A DNA stretch of 38,968 bases. It comes from Aeromonas simiae. Its GTDB lineage: Bacteria > Pseudomonadota > Gammaproteobacteria > Enterobacterales > Aeromonadaceae. The DNA lies in NCBI RefSeq assembly GCF_000820125.1, contig NZ_CDBY01000054.1, positions 1 through 38,968 on the forward strand, read 5' to 3'. Positions 29,874-37,376 of this stretch are shown one piece after another; within the stretch, counting starts at the first letter, position 1, and each line of letters starts with the position of its first letter. The translations under genes and the position numbers were made by a program. The notes below the pieces were generated by a model. The model was given only the letters and a program-made list of their open reading frames with translations. It was not told where the DNA came from and did no database searches.

Positions 29874-30711
29874 GCGATCCAGTTCTTATTCAGTCCTTCC
29901 CGGACTAGGGCCCACCCTCGGCTTCACCCTGGCTTATCTCGGTGTGCTGGTGCTGCTGCCCATCTCGGCGCTGGTGATCTTCTCGGTCAACAACCTGAGT
30001 GCCGCCGAGTTTTGGCAGGTGGTGAGCCAGCCACGGGTGCTCGCCTCGTTTCGCCTGAGTTTCGTCGCCGCCCTCATCGGCGCCGGCCTCAACGCCGTGT
30101 TTGGCCTGATCCTGGCCTGGGTGCTGGTGCGCTACACCTTCCCCGGCCGTCGCCTGGTCGACGCCCTGATCGATCTGCCGTTTGCCATGCCGACGGCGGT
30201 CTCGGGCATCGCCCTGTGCGCCATCTTCGCCCCCAATGGCTGGATTGGTCAGTGGGTGGCGCCGCTGGGTATCGAGCTGGCCTACAACCCCATCGGGGTG
30301 GTGATCGCCCTGACCTTCATCGGTCTGCCGTTCGTGGTGCGCACCCTGCAACCTGTGCTGCGCGAGCTGGAGAGCGAGCAGGAAGAGGCGGCCGCCTGCC
30401 TCGGTGCCAACCGCTGGCAGACCTTTGCCCGCGTGTTGTGGCCGACCCTGCTGCCGGCGCTGCTGACCGGCTTTGCACTGGCCTTCGCCCGCGGGGTGGG
30501 GGAGTACGGCTCGGTCATCTTCATCGCCGGCAACCTGCCCATGGTGTCGGAGATCGCCCCCTTGATGATCATGAGCCACTTGGAGGAGTACGACTATGCC
30601 GGCGCCTCGGCCATTGCCGTGGTGATGCTGGCCATCTCGTTCGTGCTGCTGCTGCTCATCAACAAGTTGCAGGCGTGGAGCTGGCAGCGTATCGGAGGAA
30701 CCCGGGTATGA
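29872..30711 (+). CDS. cysT: Sulfate/thiosulfate ABC transporter permease CysT (CysU)
   Basis: Inner-membrane permease subunit of the sulfate/thiosulfate importer. The 279 residues have about six transmembrane helices and the cytoplasmic EAA loop ([32 protein letters not shown]) at roughly 172-204 that contacts the ATPase. Family segments [23 protein letters not shown] are present. The ATG at 29872 follows GGAG with proper spacing; the frame is open further upstream, but that part overlaps the predicted promoter. The stop overlaps the cysW start (ATGA). E. coli CysT is 277 residues. Confidence 0.95.
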   Translation: MRSSSYSVLPGLGPTLGFTLAYLGVLVLLPISALVIFSVNNLSAAEFWQVVSQPRVLASFRLSFVAALIGAGLNAVFGLILAWVLVRYTFPGRRLVDALIDLPFAMPTAVSGIALCAIFAPNGWIGQWVAPLGIELAYNPIGVVIALTFIGLPFVVRTLQPVLRELESEQEEAAACLGANRWQTFARVLWPTLLPALLTGFALAFARGVGEYGSVIFIAGNLPMVSEIAPLMIMSHLEEYDYAGASAIAVVMLAISFVLLLLINKLQAWSWQRIGGTRV

Positions 30712-31586
30712 GCGACATGACACTGGAGCTGCCACAGGCCGCCACGCCGGCCCCGCTTGCCCCCGTGGTGACTCGCGAGCCGCGCTGGGTGAAGGGGCTG
30801 CTCATCACCCTCGGACTTGGCTGGTTTGCCGCCCTGCTGCTGCTGCCCCTCGCTATCGTCTTCATCCAGGCGCTGACCCCTGGCCTCAAGGCATTCTGGT
30901 TTGCCATCAGCGAGCCCGATGCCCTGAGCGCGCTGGGGCTGACCGCCCTGGTGACTCTCTGCTCGGTGCCGCTCAACGTGCTGTTTGGCCTTGCCGCCGC
31001 CTGGGCCATCGCCCGTTTCCGTTTCCCTGGCCGTCAGCTGCTCATCACCCTCATCGACCTGCCGTTCTCGGTCTCACCTGTGATTGCCGGCCTGATGTTC
31101 GTGCTGATGTTTGGCAGCCGCGGCTGGTTCGGCGAGTGGCTGAGCGCCTACGACATCAAGATCATCTTCGCCACCCCGGGGATCATCCTCGCCACGACCT
31201 TCATCACGGTGCCGTTCGTGGTGCGCGAGCTGCTGCCGCAGATGGAGGCGCGCGGCCCGGAAGAGGAGGAGGCGGCCATGATGCTCGGCGCCAGCGCCTT
31301 GCAGATGTTCTGGCGGGTCACCCTGCCCGGCATCCGCTGGAGCCTGATGTACGGCGTGCTGCTCTCGACGGCCCGGGCGGTGGGGGAGTTTGGCGCCGTC
31401 TCCGTGGTCTCGGGCCACATCCGCGGGCAGACCAACACCCTGCCGCTGCACATCGAGATCCTCTACAACGAGTACCAGACCGGCGCCGCCTTTGCGGTGG
31501 CCAGCCTGCTTGCCCTGTTCGGTATCGCCACCCTGGTGGGCGAGACCCTGCTCTCCCGCCTGCGTGGCGGCGGACAGAAACACTGA
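30708..31586 (+). CDS. cysW: Sulfate/thiosulfate ABC transporter permease CysW
   Basis: Second permease subunit of the sulfate importer, forming a heterodimer with CysT. The 292 residues (E. coli 291) show about six transmembrane helices, [20 protein letters not shown], and the EAA loop [23 protein letters not shown]. It starts at ATG 30708, overlapping the cysT stop by four bases; the same frame is open for 232 codons upstream, but that part is antisense-like shadow within cysT. The C-terminal half keeps the conserved [20 protein letters not shown]. Confidence 0.95.
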   Translation: MSDMTLELPQAATPAPLAPVVTREPRWVKGLLITLGLGWFAALLLLPLAIVFIQALTPGLKAFWFAISEPDALSALGLTALVTLCSVPLNVLFGLAAAWAIARFRFPGRQLLITLIDLPFSVSPVIAGLMFVLMFGSRGWFGEWLSAYDIKIIFATPGIILATTFITVPFVVRELLPQMEARGPEEEEAAMMLGASALQMFWRVTLPGIRWSLMYGVLLSTARAVGEFGAVSVVSGHIRGQTNTLPLHIEILYNEYQTGAAFAVASLLALFGIATLVGETLLSRLRGGGQKH

Positions 31587-31613
31587 TTTTCTGCAGACGT
31601 GAAAGGTGAACCC

Positions 31614-32681
31614 ATGAGCATTCAAGTCCAGCATCTGAACAAAAACTTCAACCAGTACGCCGCCCTGCAGGAGATCAGCCTCGACTTTCACGACGGGGAG
31701 CTGGTGGCCCTGCTCGGGCCGTCCGGCTGCGGCAAGACCACCTTGCTGCGCATCATCGCCGGCCTCGAGCAGGCAGACAGCGGCCGCGTCATCATCCGGG
31801 GCGAGGATGCCTCGGATCTGCACGTGCGCGAGCGCAATGTCGGCTTCGTGTTTCAGCACTACGCCCTGTTTCGCCACATGACGGTGTTCGAGAACGTGGC
31901 CTTCGGCCTGCGCGTCAAACCGCGTGGCCTGCGCCCGGACGAGAACGCCATTCGCGCCCGGGTCAACGAACTGCTCGAGCTGGTGCAGCTCGGCCACGTG
32001 GCCGGCCGCTACCCGGCCCAGCTCTCCGGCGGTCAGCGCCAGCGGGTGGCCCTGGCCCGCGCCCTGGCGGTGCAGCCCAAGGTGCTGCTGCTCGACGAGC
32101 CGTTCGGCGCCCTCGACGCCCAGGTGCGCAAGGAGCTGCGCCGCTGGCTGCGCGACCTGCACGACGAGCTGCACGTCACCAGCCTGTTTGTCACCCACGA
32201 CCAGGAGGAGGCCCTCGAGGTGGCCGATCGGGTGGTGCTGATGAACGCCGGCCGGGTCGAGCAGATCGGCACCCCGGCCGAGGTCTACGAGCAGCCTGCC
32301 AGCTCCTTCGTGCACAGCTTCCTCGGTAGCGTCAACCTGTTCCATGGCCGGGTGGCCGAGCTTGGTCTTGGCATCGATGACCAGCTGATCCGTGGTGCCG
32401 TGCCGGCCAGCCTCACGCCGGGCAGCGCGGCGGTGGCCTATGTGCGTCCGCACGAGCTGGAGATCGCGCCGGCCGAATCGGGTGAGGGGGTGCCGGCGGT
32501 GATCGCCCGCCTGCTGCCGATGGGAGCCCGCACCCGGGTAGAGCTGCGCGGTCAGAGCGAGCGTGGCCTGCGCCTCTATGAGGCCGAAGTGGACAAGCAG
32601 CTGGCCCGTACCCTGCAACCGGGTCAGGCGGTGCGGCTGGTGGCGCGTCAGGCCCAGTTCTATCCGGATTACCAGATCTAG
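31614..32681 (+). CDS. cysA: Sulfate/thiosulfate ABC transporter ATP-binding protein CysA
   Basis: Cytoplasmic ATPase subunit driving sulfate uptake. The 355 residues contain Walker [10 protein letters not shown], the Q loop, the ABC signature [15 protein letters not shown], Walker [12 protein letters not shown] and the switch His in [16 protein letters not shown], then a C-terminal regulatory TOBE-like domain ([11 protein letters not shown]). ATG 31614 with AAGGTG upstream is preferred over a GTG five codons earlier. It ends PDYQI, identical to the end of the regulator that follows nine bases later. Confidence 0.96.
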   Translation: MSIQVQHLNKNFNQYAALQEISLDFHDGELVALLGPSGCGKTTLLRIIAGLEQADSGRVIIRGEDASDLHVRERNVGFVFQHYALFRHMTVFENVAFGLRVKPRGLRPDENAIRARVNELLELVQLGHVAGRYPAQLSGGQRQRVALARALAVQPKVLLLDEPFGALDAQVRKELRRWLRDLHDELHVTSLFVTHDQEEALEVADRVVLMNAGRVEQIGTPAEVYEQPASSFVHSFLGSVNLFHGRVAELGLGIDDQLIRGAVPASLTPGSAAVAYVRPHELEIAPAESGEGVPAVIARLLPMGARTRVELRGQSERGLRLYEAEVDKQLARTLQPGQAVRLVARQAQFYPDYQI

Positions 32682-32690
32682 GGAGGGGCG

Positions 32691-33641
32691 ATGAATTTTC
32701 AGCAACTGCGTATCATCCGTGAGGCGGCGCGGCGCGAATGCAACCTGACCGAGGTGGCCAACGCCCTCTACACCTCCCAGTCCGGGGTGAGCCGCCACAT
32801 CCGCGAGCTGGAGGAGGAACTGGGGGTGGCCCTGTTCGTGCGCCACGGCAAGCGGCTGCTCGGCATGACGGCGCCGGGCAAGGAGCTGCTGGTGATGGCC
32901 GAGCGGATCCTGAGCGATGCCCACAACATCCGCCAGCTGGCCAGCAGCTTTGCCAACCGCGAGGCGGGGCGGCTGCGGGTCACCACCACCCACACCCAGG
33001 CCCGCTATGCCTTGCCACGGGTGGTGAAGGGATTTCGCGAGCAGTTTCCCCAGGTGCAGCTGGAGCTGCATCAGGGCAGCCCGGACGAGATAGTGCGGCT
33101 GCTGCAAAGCGGCGAGATGGACGTGGGGATCAGCAGCGAGCGGCTGGAGCGCAGTACCGGCATCGTCGCCTTCCCCTACTACCGCTGGCACCACAACGTG
33201 GTGGTGCCGCGCGATCACCCGCTGTTGCAGCAGGCGGCGTTGACCCTGGCACAGCTGGCCGAGTGGCCCATCATCACCTACCAGTCGGGGCTAACCGGCC
33301 GGGCCAGGGTTGACGAGGCGTTCGCCAGCGCCGGGATCATCCCGGAGATCCTGCTTTCGGCGCAGGATTCGGACGTCATCAAGACCTATGTGGAGTTGGG
33401 CTTGGGGGTGGGGATCCTGGCCGACATGGCGTTCGATGCGGCGCGCGATGCCAATCTGGTGCAGCTCGACGGCAGCCACCTGTTTGCCCCGCACACCGCC
33501 TGGATCGGCCTCAAGCAGGGGCAGTACCAACCCAACTTCGTGTGGCAGTTCATCCAGCTGTGCAATCCGGCGCTCTCGCTCTCCGACATTCAGGGGCGGG
33601 TGCTCGGCCAGCAGGAGGATGAGCCGGACTACCAGATTTAG
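32691..33641 (+). CDS. cysB: CysB-family LysR-type transcriptional regulator
   Basis: Predicted activator of sulfur-assimilation genes, responding to N-acetylserine in CysB proteins. The 316 residues have an N-terminal winged helix (NFQQLRIIREAARRECNLTEVANALYTSQSGVSRHIRELEEELGVALF at residues 2-49), a linker helix and a substrate-binding effector domain with the CysB/Cbl hallmark TTTHTQARYALP and DVIKTYVELGLGVGILA. It is the last gene of cysT-cysW-cysA. E. coli cysB is unlinked to cysTWA, so this operon-borne copy could be CysB itself or the paralogue Cbl; a second copy elsewhere cannot be excluded. It ends three bases from the convergent mgtC-like gene. Confidence 0.82.
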   Translation: MNFQQLRIIREAARRECNLTEVANALYTSQSGVSRHIRELEEELGVALFVRHGKRLLGMTAPGKELLVMAERILSDAHNIRQLASSFANREAGRLRVTTTHTQARYALPRVVKGFREQFPQVQLELHQGSPDEIVRLLQSGEMDVGISSERLERSTGIVAFPYYRWHHNVVVPRDHPLLQQAALTLAQLAEWPIITYQSGLTGRARVDEAFASAGIIPEILLSAQDSDVIKTYVELGLGVGILADMAFDAARDANLVQLDGSHLFAPHTAWIGLKQGQYQPNFVWQFIQLCNPALSLSDIQGRVLGQQEDEPDYQI

Positions 33642-33644
33642 CGG

Positions 33645-34127
33645 CTACTTCTCTAGGGTGTCGCCATCATGGTGGCGCCAGCTCTCGAGGCGGCGGTGCA
33701 CCCCGCGCTGCAACTGCTTGAAGCTGCCCTCGAGCCAATCCACCCCGACCAGGATGGTCAGGGTCACCAGGGTGAGGGCCACCGCCTGGTGCAGCATGTC
33801 GAGGCCGATCATGGCGCCGAGCGCCGCCAGCATCCAGACCGTGGCGGCCGAGGTCACGCCCATCACCTGACCGTTCTGGGTCATCATCACCCCGGCGCCG
33901 AGAAAACCGATGCCGGTGATGAGCTGGCCCAGCACCCTGGCCTGATCCGCCACCTGGCTGCTGAGGTGGCTGCTCATGGCGAGAAAGCAGTAACTGCCGA
34001 GGATGATGAGCGACGAGGTGCGGATGCCGACCGGCTTGCCGCGCAGCTGGCGCTCCAGCCCCACCAGGGTGCCGCAGGTCAGGCAGGCGAGGATGTGGCT
34101 CCAGGCGAAGGGGGCGATATCGATCAT
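33645..34127 (-). CDS. MgtC/SapB family membrane protein
   Basis: Inner-membrane protein of the MgtC family. In Salmonella MgtC supports growth at low magnesium and in macrophages and inhibits the F-type ATP synthase; most relatives are uncharacterised. The 160 residues have about four transmembrane segments and the family blocks ACLTCGTLVGLERQLRGKPVGIRT and GQLITGIGFLGAGVMM, then a hydrophobic segment and a short His-rich basic tail. It lacks the long C-terminal ACT-like domain of Salmonella MgtC. Start: ATG 34127 with AAGGAG upstream on the minus strand; a TTG precedes it. It begins 23 bases after the ATP-grasp gene stop, so the two may be co-transcribed. Confidence 0.88.
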   Translation of the reverse strand: MIDIAPFAWSHILACLTCGTLVGLERQLRGKPVGIRTSSLIILGSYCFLAMSSHLSSQVADQARVLGQLITGIGFLGAGVMMTQNGQVMGVTSAATVWMLAALGAMIGLDMLHQAVALTLVTLTILVGVDWLEGSFKQLQRGVHRRLESWRHHDGDTLEK

Positions 34128-34150
34128 CAAGGCTCCTTGGCGTGTGGTGG

Positions 34151-35596
34151 TCAGTGGCCCGGCTCCTGGCCCCGGTTGTCGAGGCGCAGGCGGAAGGCGC
34201 GGGCGAGGCGATCGTAGAGGTCACGGGCCTCTCTGTCCTCAATATCTCCGCGGATCCAGGGATTGTCGACAATTTCCAGCAGGATGCACTCGCGCTCGCC
34301 AATCTGGCGCAGATCCACCCCGAACAGACCATCCCCCAGCTGATGCACCGCCTTGCGCGCCGTGTAGAGCACCCGCTCCGGCACGTCGTCGAGGGGCAGT
34401 GCCTCGATGCGGCTCATGTCGAGCGGGTGCTTGCGGCGGCGAATGCGGCTGCCCGGCTCGGGGCGATAGCGGCGACAGGCAAACAGGGGGGCGCCGTCGA
34501 GAAAGCCGATGCGCCAGTCGAACTCGGCGGGAATGCGGCGCTGCACCAGCAGCAGGGCCGAGCGGGCCAGCCCCTCATCGAGCAGGCGCGAGAGTTCGTT
34601 CTCGTTATGCGCCATGGCCAGATCGCGGCCGAGCGCCCCGTCCGGGATCTTGACGATGAGTGGCAGGCCGAGGCGCTGGATCAGCTCGGCGGCGTGGTGG
34701 CGGCCACGCCGGGTGACCACTGTGGTGGGGGGCATGGGCACGCCGCTGCGCACCATCAGCTCGTAGAGGTAGAGCTTGTTGCTACAGGCCAGGATGGCGC
34801 GCGAACTGTCCACCACCGGCATCTGCAACTGTTCGGCGCGGCGGGCGAACTCAAAGGTGTAGTGGCCTACAGCGGTCTCGGCCCGCAGCCACAGGGTGTC
34901 GAATTCGGGCAACCGCTCTATGGCGGAAGGGGAGAGGATCTCGGCGCGGATCCCCTGGGCGGCGGCGGCGCGAGTAAAGCGTTGCAGGGCCAGCGGATCG
35001 CTGCTGGCGCGGCCGTCGGCCGGGTCGACCAAGATCGCGAGCTGATAGGTGGGGGTGAGGCTCTCGCTCTCGGCCTCCTCCACCATGGCCTGCACATGGC
35101 CGAGCATCAGGGCCCGCTCGTTGTCGTCGAGACTGAGCGGCGAGAGGCTCTCGAGGCGGCGCACCGACCAGCCGTGGCGGCCGCGTTTCAGGGTCAGTGC
35201 CTGCAACGGCTGCTGGGTCAGGCCGTAGTAGTAGCGGGTGAGGCCGGCCAGGGCCGGCTCGTCACACTGGCCGAAGATGGCGCGGATGCAGAGGCGATCC
35301 TCGTGGCACTCCTCCAGCCACCCCTGCAATTTGCGCCACAGCTTGGCCGGCGGCTGGGGCGGAACCCGCACGCTGAGGGTCTCGATCTCCGGCAGGCAGT
35401 GGTGGCTGCGCGCCTGGGCCAGCAAGGAGCAGTAGTAGCCGGCGCTGAGGTGCTCCATGGAGCGGCACAGGTTGATGAGGCGCGCCCTTCCCCCTGTGGT
35501 GGGCAGGCCGTGTTGCAGGTAGCTGCGGGCGGTCAGCAGGTAGTCGGCCTGGCAGGGCCAGTCCGTTGTCTCTTCGACGATGACATAGGTACTCAT
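34151..35596 (-). CDS. RLAN domain / RimK-like ATP-grasp ligase
   Basis: Predicted peptide or amino-acid ligase of unknown substrate. The 481 residues begin with the RLAN domain that precedes RimK-type ATP-grasps in one family (MSTYVIVEETTDWP, then INLCRSMEHLSAGYYCSLLA), and the C-terminal half is the ATP-grasp fold: KLYLYELMVRSGVPMPPT, PLIVKIPDGALGRDL with the ATP-binding Lys, EFDWRIGFLDGAPLFAC, GDGLFGVDL and LLEIVDNPWI. In RimK and most relatives the last motif has Asn two residues after the Glu (E-x-N), a metal ligand; here it is Val (E-I-V). Ligation of amino acids to a protein or peptide is the family expectation. ATG 35596 with GGAG upstream is chosen; the earlier frame overlaps a leader hairpin. 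A divergent GNAT gene follows across 134 bases. Confidence 0.85.
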   Translation of the reverse strand: MSTYVIVEETTDWPCQADYLLTARSYLQHGLPTTGGRARLINLCRSMEHLSAGYYCSLLAQARSHHCLPEIETLSVRVPPQPPAKLWRKLQGWLEECHEDRLCIRAIFGQCDEPALAGLTRYYYGLTQQPLQALTLKRGRHGWSVRRLESLSPLSLDDNERALMLGHVQAMVEEAESESLTPTYQLAILVDPADGRASSDPLALQRFTRAAAAQGIRAEILSPSAIERLPEFDTLWLRAETAVGHYTFEFARRAEQLQMPVVDSSRAILACSNKLYLYELMVRSGVPMPPTTVVTRRGRHHAAELIQRLGLPLIVKIPDGALGRDLAMAHNENELSRLLDEGLARSALLLVQRRIPAEFDWRIGFLDGAPLFACRRYRPEPGSRIRRRKHPLDMSRIEALPLDDVPERVLYTARKAVHQLGDGLFGVDLRQIGERECILLEIVDNPWIRGDIEDREARDLYDRLARAFRLRLDNRGQEPGH

Positions 35597-35617
35597 GACG
35601 GAAACTCCACAAGAGAG

Positions 35618-35640
35618 ACCCGCCGCAATGAAGGGCGGGT
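35618..35640 (-). promoter_or_regulatory. Leader hairpin of the ATP-grasp gene
   Basis: ACCCGCC and GGCGGGT form a 7-bp perfect stem with a 9-base loop, ending about 22 bases upstream of the start codon. On the minus strand it is followed by CTCTCTTGTGG, a poor T tract, so it is more likely a leader structure than a true terminator. It might influence translation or act as a weak attenuator. Confidence 0.4.
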
Positions 35641-35730
35641 TCCCCAGTGGGCGTCGATGCACCGGTCCACAACAATGGCGCAAGGGGAGGAAAACAGGTT
35701 ACAGTGGCTACTATGGTCCTTTGATAACTT

Positions 35731-36237
35731 GTGATACAAGTCGCATTTTTGGTGCTGAAGATAAATATTGCCCAGCCGGACCGCACAATCCTCTCGTTTT
35801 GCCCCGCTACCTCGGATGATCTGGCCGACATCGTGAAGCTGGAGCGCTACCTGTTTGCGCCGGAGATCGCCTTCGGCCATGCCCGTTGGCGCGAGCTGTT
35901 GAGGGCGGGACGCTGCGAGACCTGGCTACTGCGGGATCGGGAAGGGGCCTTGATGGCCTATCTGTGCGTGCTGCCCCATCGAGGCTGGCGCCGGTTGGTG
36001 GTGCAGACGCTGGCGGTGCACTGGAAGGTGCGGCGCCAGGGGTGGGCGCGTTGGCTGCTCGGCGAAGTGATCCGGCGTAGCCACGCCGAGGGGTGGCGAG
36101 GCGTGCGCCTCGAGGTGAGCGAGCGCAACGAGGAGGGGCTCGCCCTTTACGATGCGCTCGGCTTTCGCATCATGACCCGTTTGCCCGATTACTACGGCCC
36201 CGGCCACCACGGTCAGCGCAGGGTGCTGGCGCCATGA
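35731..36237 (+). CDS. GNAT family N-acetyltransferase (RimI-like)
   Basis: Predicted acetyl-CoA-dependent N-acetyltransferase. The up to 168 residues contain the GNAT core: PATSDDLADIVKLERYLF, the acetyl-CoA-binding motif VRRQGWARWLL, LEVSERNEEGLALYDALGF and the RimI-like C-terminus LPDYYGPGHHGQRRVL. The start is uncertain: no ATG precedes the conserved region; GTG at 35731 is the longest option and GTG at 35752 another, both without a clear ribosome-binding site. It diverges from the RLAN/ATP-grasp gene, a pairing I recall in other proteobacteria, sometimes with an added peptidase-like domain absent here. The substrate is unknown. Its stop overlaps the next gene by four bases. Confidence 0.8.
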   Translation: MIQVAFLVLKINIAQPDRTILSFCPATSDDLADIVKLERYLFAPEIAFGHARWRELLRAGRCETWLLRDREGALMAYLCVLPHRGWRRLVVQTLAVHWKVRRQGWARWLLGEVIRRSHAEGWRGVRLEVSERNEEGLALYDALGFRIMTRLPDYYGPGHHGQRRVLAP

Positions 36238-36479
36238 GTTGCGAGCATTGCCTCGGCGATGCCTTGCGCGCCAAGCTGGGCCGTTGCCGCACCTGTGCCA
36301 TCCAGACCTTGCTGGTGGGGGTGGCCGGTCTGCTGGTGTGGTGGTGGTGTGGGGCCGACACCTCGGTCAACGCCCTCACCGGCGCCCTGTTCGCCTTGGC
36401 GGGAGGGGGACTGTTTCTGTTGCATCTGCTGGTCTTTGTCTGGCGCCGGATCACCGGTCGCGAGCTGGATCGGGAGTGA
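36234..36479 (+). CDS. Small membrane protein with two CxxC motifs (DUF3624-like)
   Basis: Uncharacterised 81-residue protein. The N-terminus has C3-x2-C6 and C18-x2-C21, a probable zinc-binding pair, followed by two hydrophobic helices (about 24-39 and 47-68) and a short basic-acidic tail. By memory it resembles DUF3624 proteins of Vibrio and Aeromonas; I cannot verify this. The ATG overlaps the stop of the GNAT gene (ATGA), so translation is probably coupled. No function can be given. Confidence 0.75.
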   Translation: MSCEHCLGDALRAKLGRCRTCAIQTLLVGVAGLLVWWWCGADTSVNALTGALFALAGGGLFLLHLLVFVWRRITGRELDRE

Positions 36480-36510
36480 AGATCGCGTTTTCAAGCAGAG
36501 GAGGCTTGTG

Positions 36511-37257
36511 ATGATAGCAATGGTGACCGGCGCATCGGCCGGGTTCGGGGCGGCCATCAGCCGCACTCTGGTGCAGCACGGCTGGCGCGTCATCGGTACG
36601 GGGCGCAGGCAGGAGCGACTGGCGGCACTGGCCCAGGAGCTGGGGGCGGCGTTTCTGCCGCTGGCATTCGATATTCAGGACAGGGCGGCCACCGAGGCGG
36701 CCGTGGCGGGCCTGCCGGCCGAGTGGCAGGCGGTGAGTCTGCTGGTCAACAACGCCGGCCTCGCGCTTGGCCTCGAGCCGGCTCACCGGGCTGACCAAGA
36801 GGACTGGGAGCAGATGATCGCCACCAATATTCTGGGGCTGACCCGCATCACTCGGCTGCTGTTGCCGGGCATGGTGGAGCGTGGCGGCGGTCAGGTGATC
36901 AACATCGGCTCCATCGCCGGCACCTACCCCTATCCGGGTGGCAACGTCTATGGGGCCACCAAGGCCTTCGTGAAGCATTTCAGCCTCAATCTGCGCGCCG
37001 ATCTGGCCGGCACTCCGCTGCGGGTCACCAATGTGGAGCCGGGTCTGTGCGGTGGCACCGAGTTCTCCAATGTGCGCTTTCACGGTGACGATGCCAAGGC
37101 GGCGGCCGTCTATCAGGGGGTGGAGTTCATCCGTCCCGAGGATATCGCCAACACAGTGCTGTGGATCAGTCAGCAGCCGGCCCACGTCAACATCAACAGC
37201 ATCGAGATCATGCCGGTCGCCCAGAGCTTCGGCCCTCTGGTGGTCAAGCGCCAGTGA
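36511..37257 (+). CDS. ydfG: NADP-dependent 3-hydroxy acid dehydrogenase YdfG (short-chain dehydrogenase)
   Basis: Cytoplasmic short-chain dehydrogenase oxidising L-allo-threonine, serine and 3-hydroxy acids and reducing malonic semialdehyde in E. coli. The 248 residues equal E. coli YdfG in length and share its sequence throughout: Rossmann VTGASAGFG, GRRQERL for NADP, NNAG, catalytic S134, Y147 and K151 (YGATKAF), and GGTEFSNVRFHGDD. The ATG at 36511 follows AGGAGG by seven bases; the open frame upstream is out of context. Two hairpins follow at 37265 and 37301. It may share a transcript with the two preceding genes. Confidence 0.95.
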   Translation: MIAMVTGASAGFGAAISRTLVQHGWRVIGTGRRQERLAALAQELGAAFLPLAFDIQDRAATEAAVAGLPAEWQAVSLLVNNAGLALGLEPAHRADQEDWEQMIATNILGLTRITRLLLPGMVERGGGQVINIGSIAGTYPYPGGNVYGATKAFVKHFSLNLRADLAGTPLRVTNVEPGLCGGTEFSNVRFHGDDAKAAAVYQGVEFIRPEDIANTVLWISQQPAHVNINSIEIMPVAQSFGPLVVKRQ

Positions 37258-37264
37258 TCCCTCA

Positions 37265-37284
37265 GGGTCGCCGGGTGGCGACCC
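37265..37284 (+). terminator. Terminator-like hairpin after ydfG (first of two)
   Basis: GGGTCGCC (37265-37272) pairs with GGCGACCC (37277-37284) around a GGGT loop, followed by CTCTTCTTCC, a moderate pyrimidine tract. Eight bases downstream of the ydfG stop. Confidence 0.65.
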
Positions 37285-37300
37285 CTCTTCTTCCCTCTCT

Positions 37301-37326
37301 GGCCGGTGTCGATACCGGCCGGTTTT
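37301..37326 (+). terminator. Terminator hairpin after ydfG (second of two)
   Basis: GGCCGGT (37301-37307) pairs with ACCGGCC (37314-37320), followed by GGTTTT. The T tract overlaps the -35 region of the next promoter. Confidence 0.6.
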
Positions 37327-37353
37327 GACCCGCTCCGGCGGCGGGGGCACAAT
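37325..37353 (+). promoter_or_regulatory. Candidate sigma-70 promoter of yqhD
   Basis: TTGACC (37325-37330), a 17-bp spacer and CACAAT (37348-37353) give a promoter with a predicted start near 37360, 17 bases upstream of the ATG. The AAGGGGG ribosome-binding site lies within that leader. Confidence 0.55.
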
Positions 37354-37376
37354 GCCCCGAGATTCAAGGGGGACAC

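Noticed and set aside
30012..30707. Long in-frame extension upstream of cysW inside cysT
   Set aside because: CysW from 30708 has normal length and a coupled start; the extension has no homology and overlaps a complete CysT.
31074..33218. Open frame of about 714 codons antisense to cysW, cysA and the LysR gene
   Set aside because: Spans three unrelated real genes and has no recognisable motif or ribosome-binding site; a high-GC shadow.
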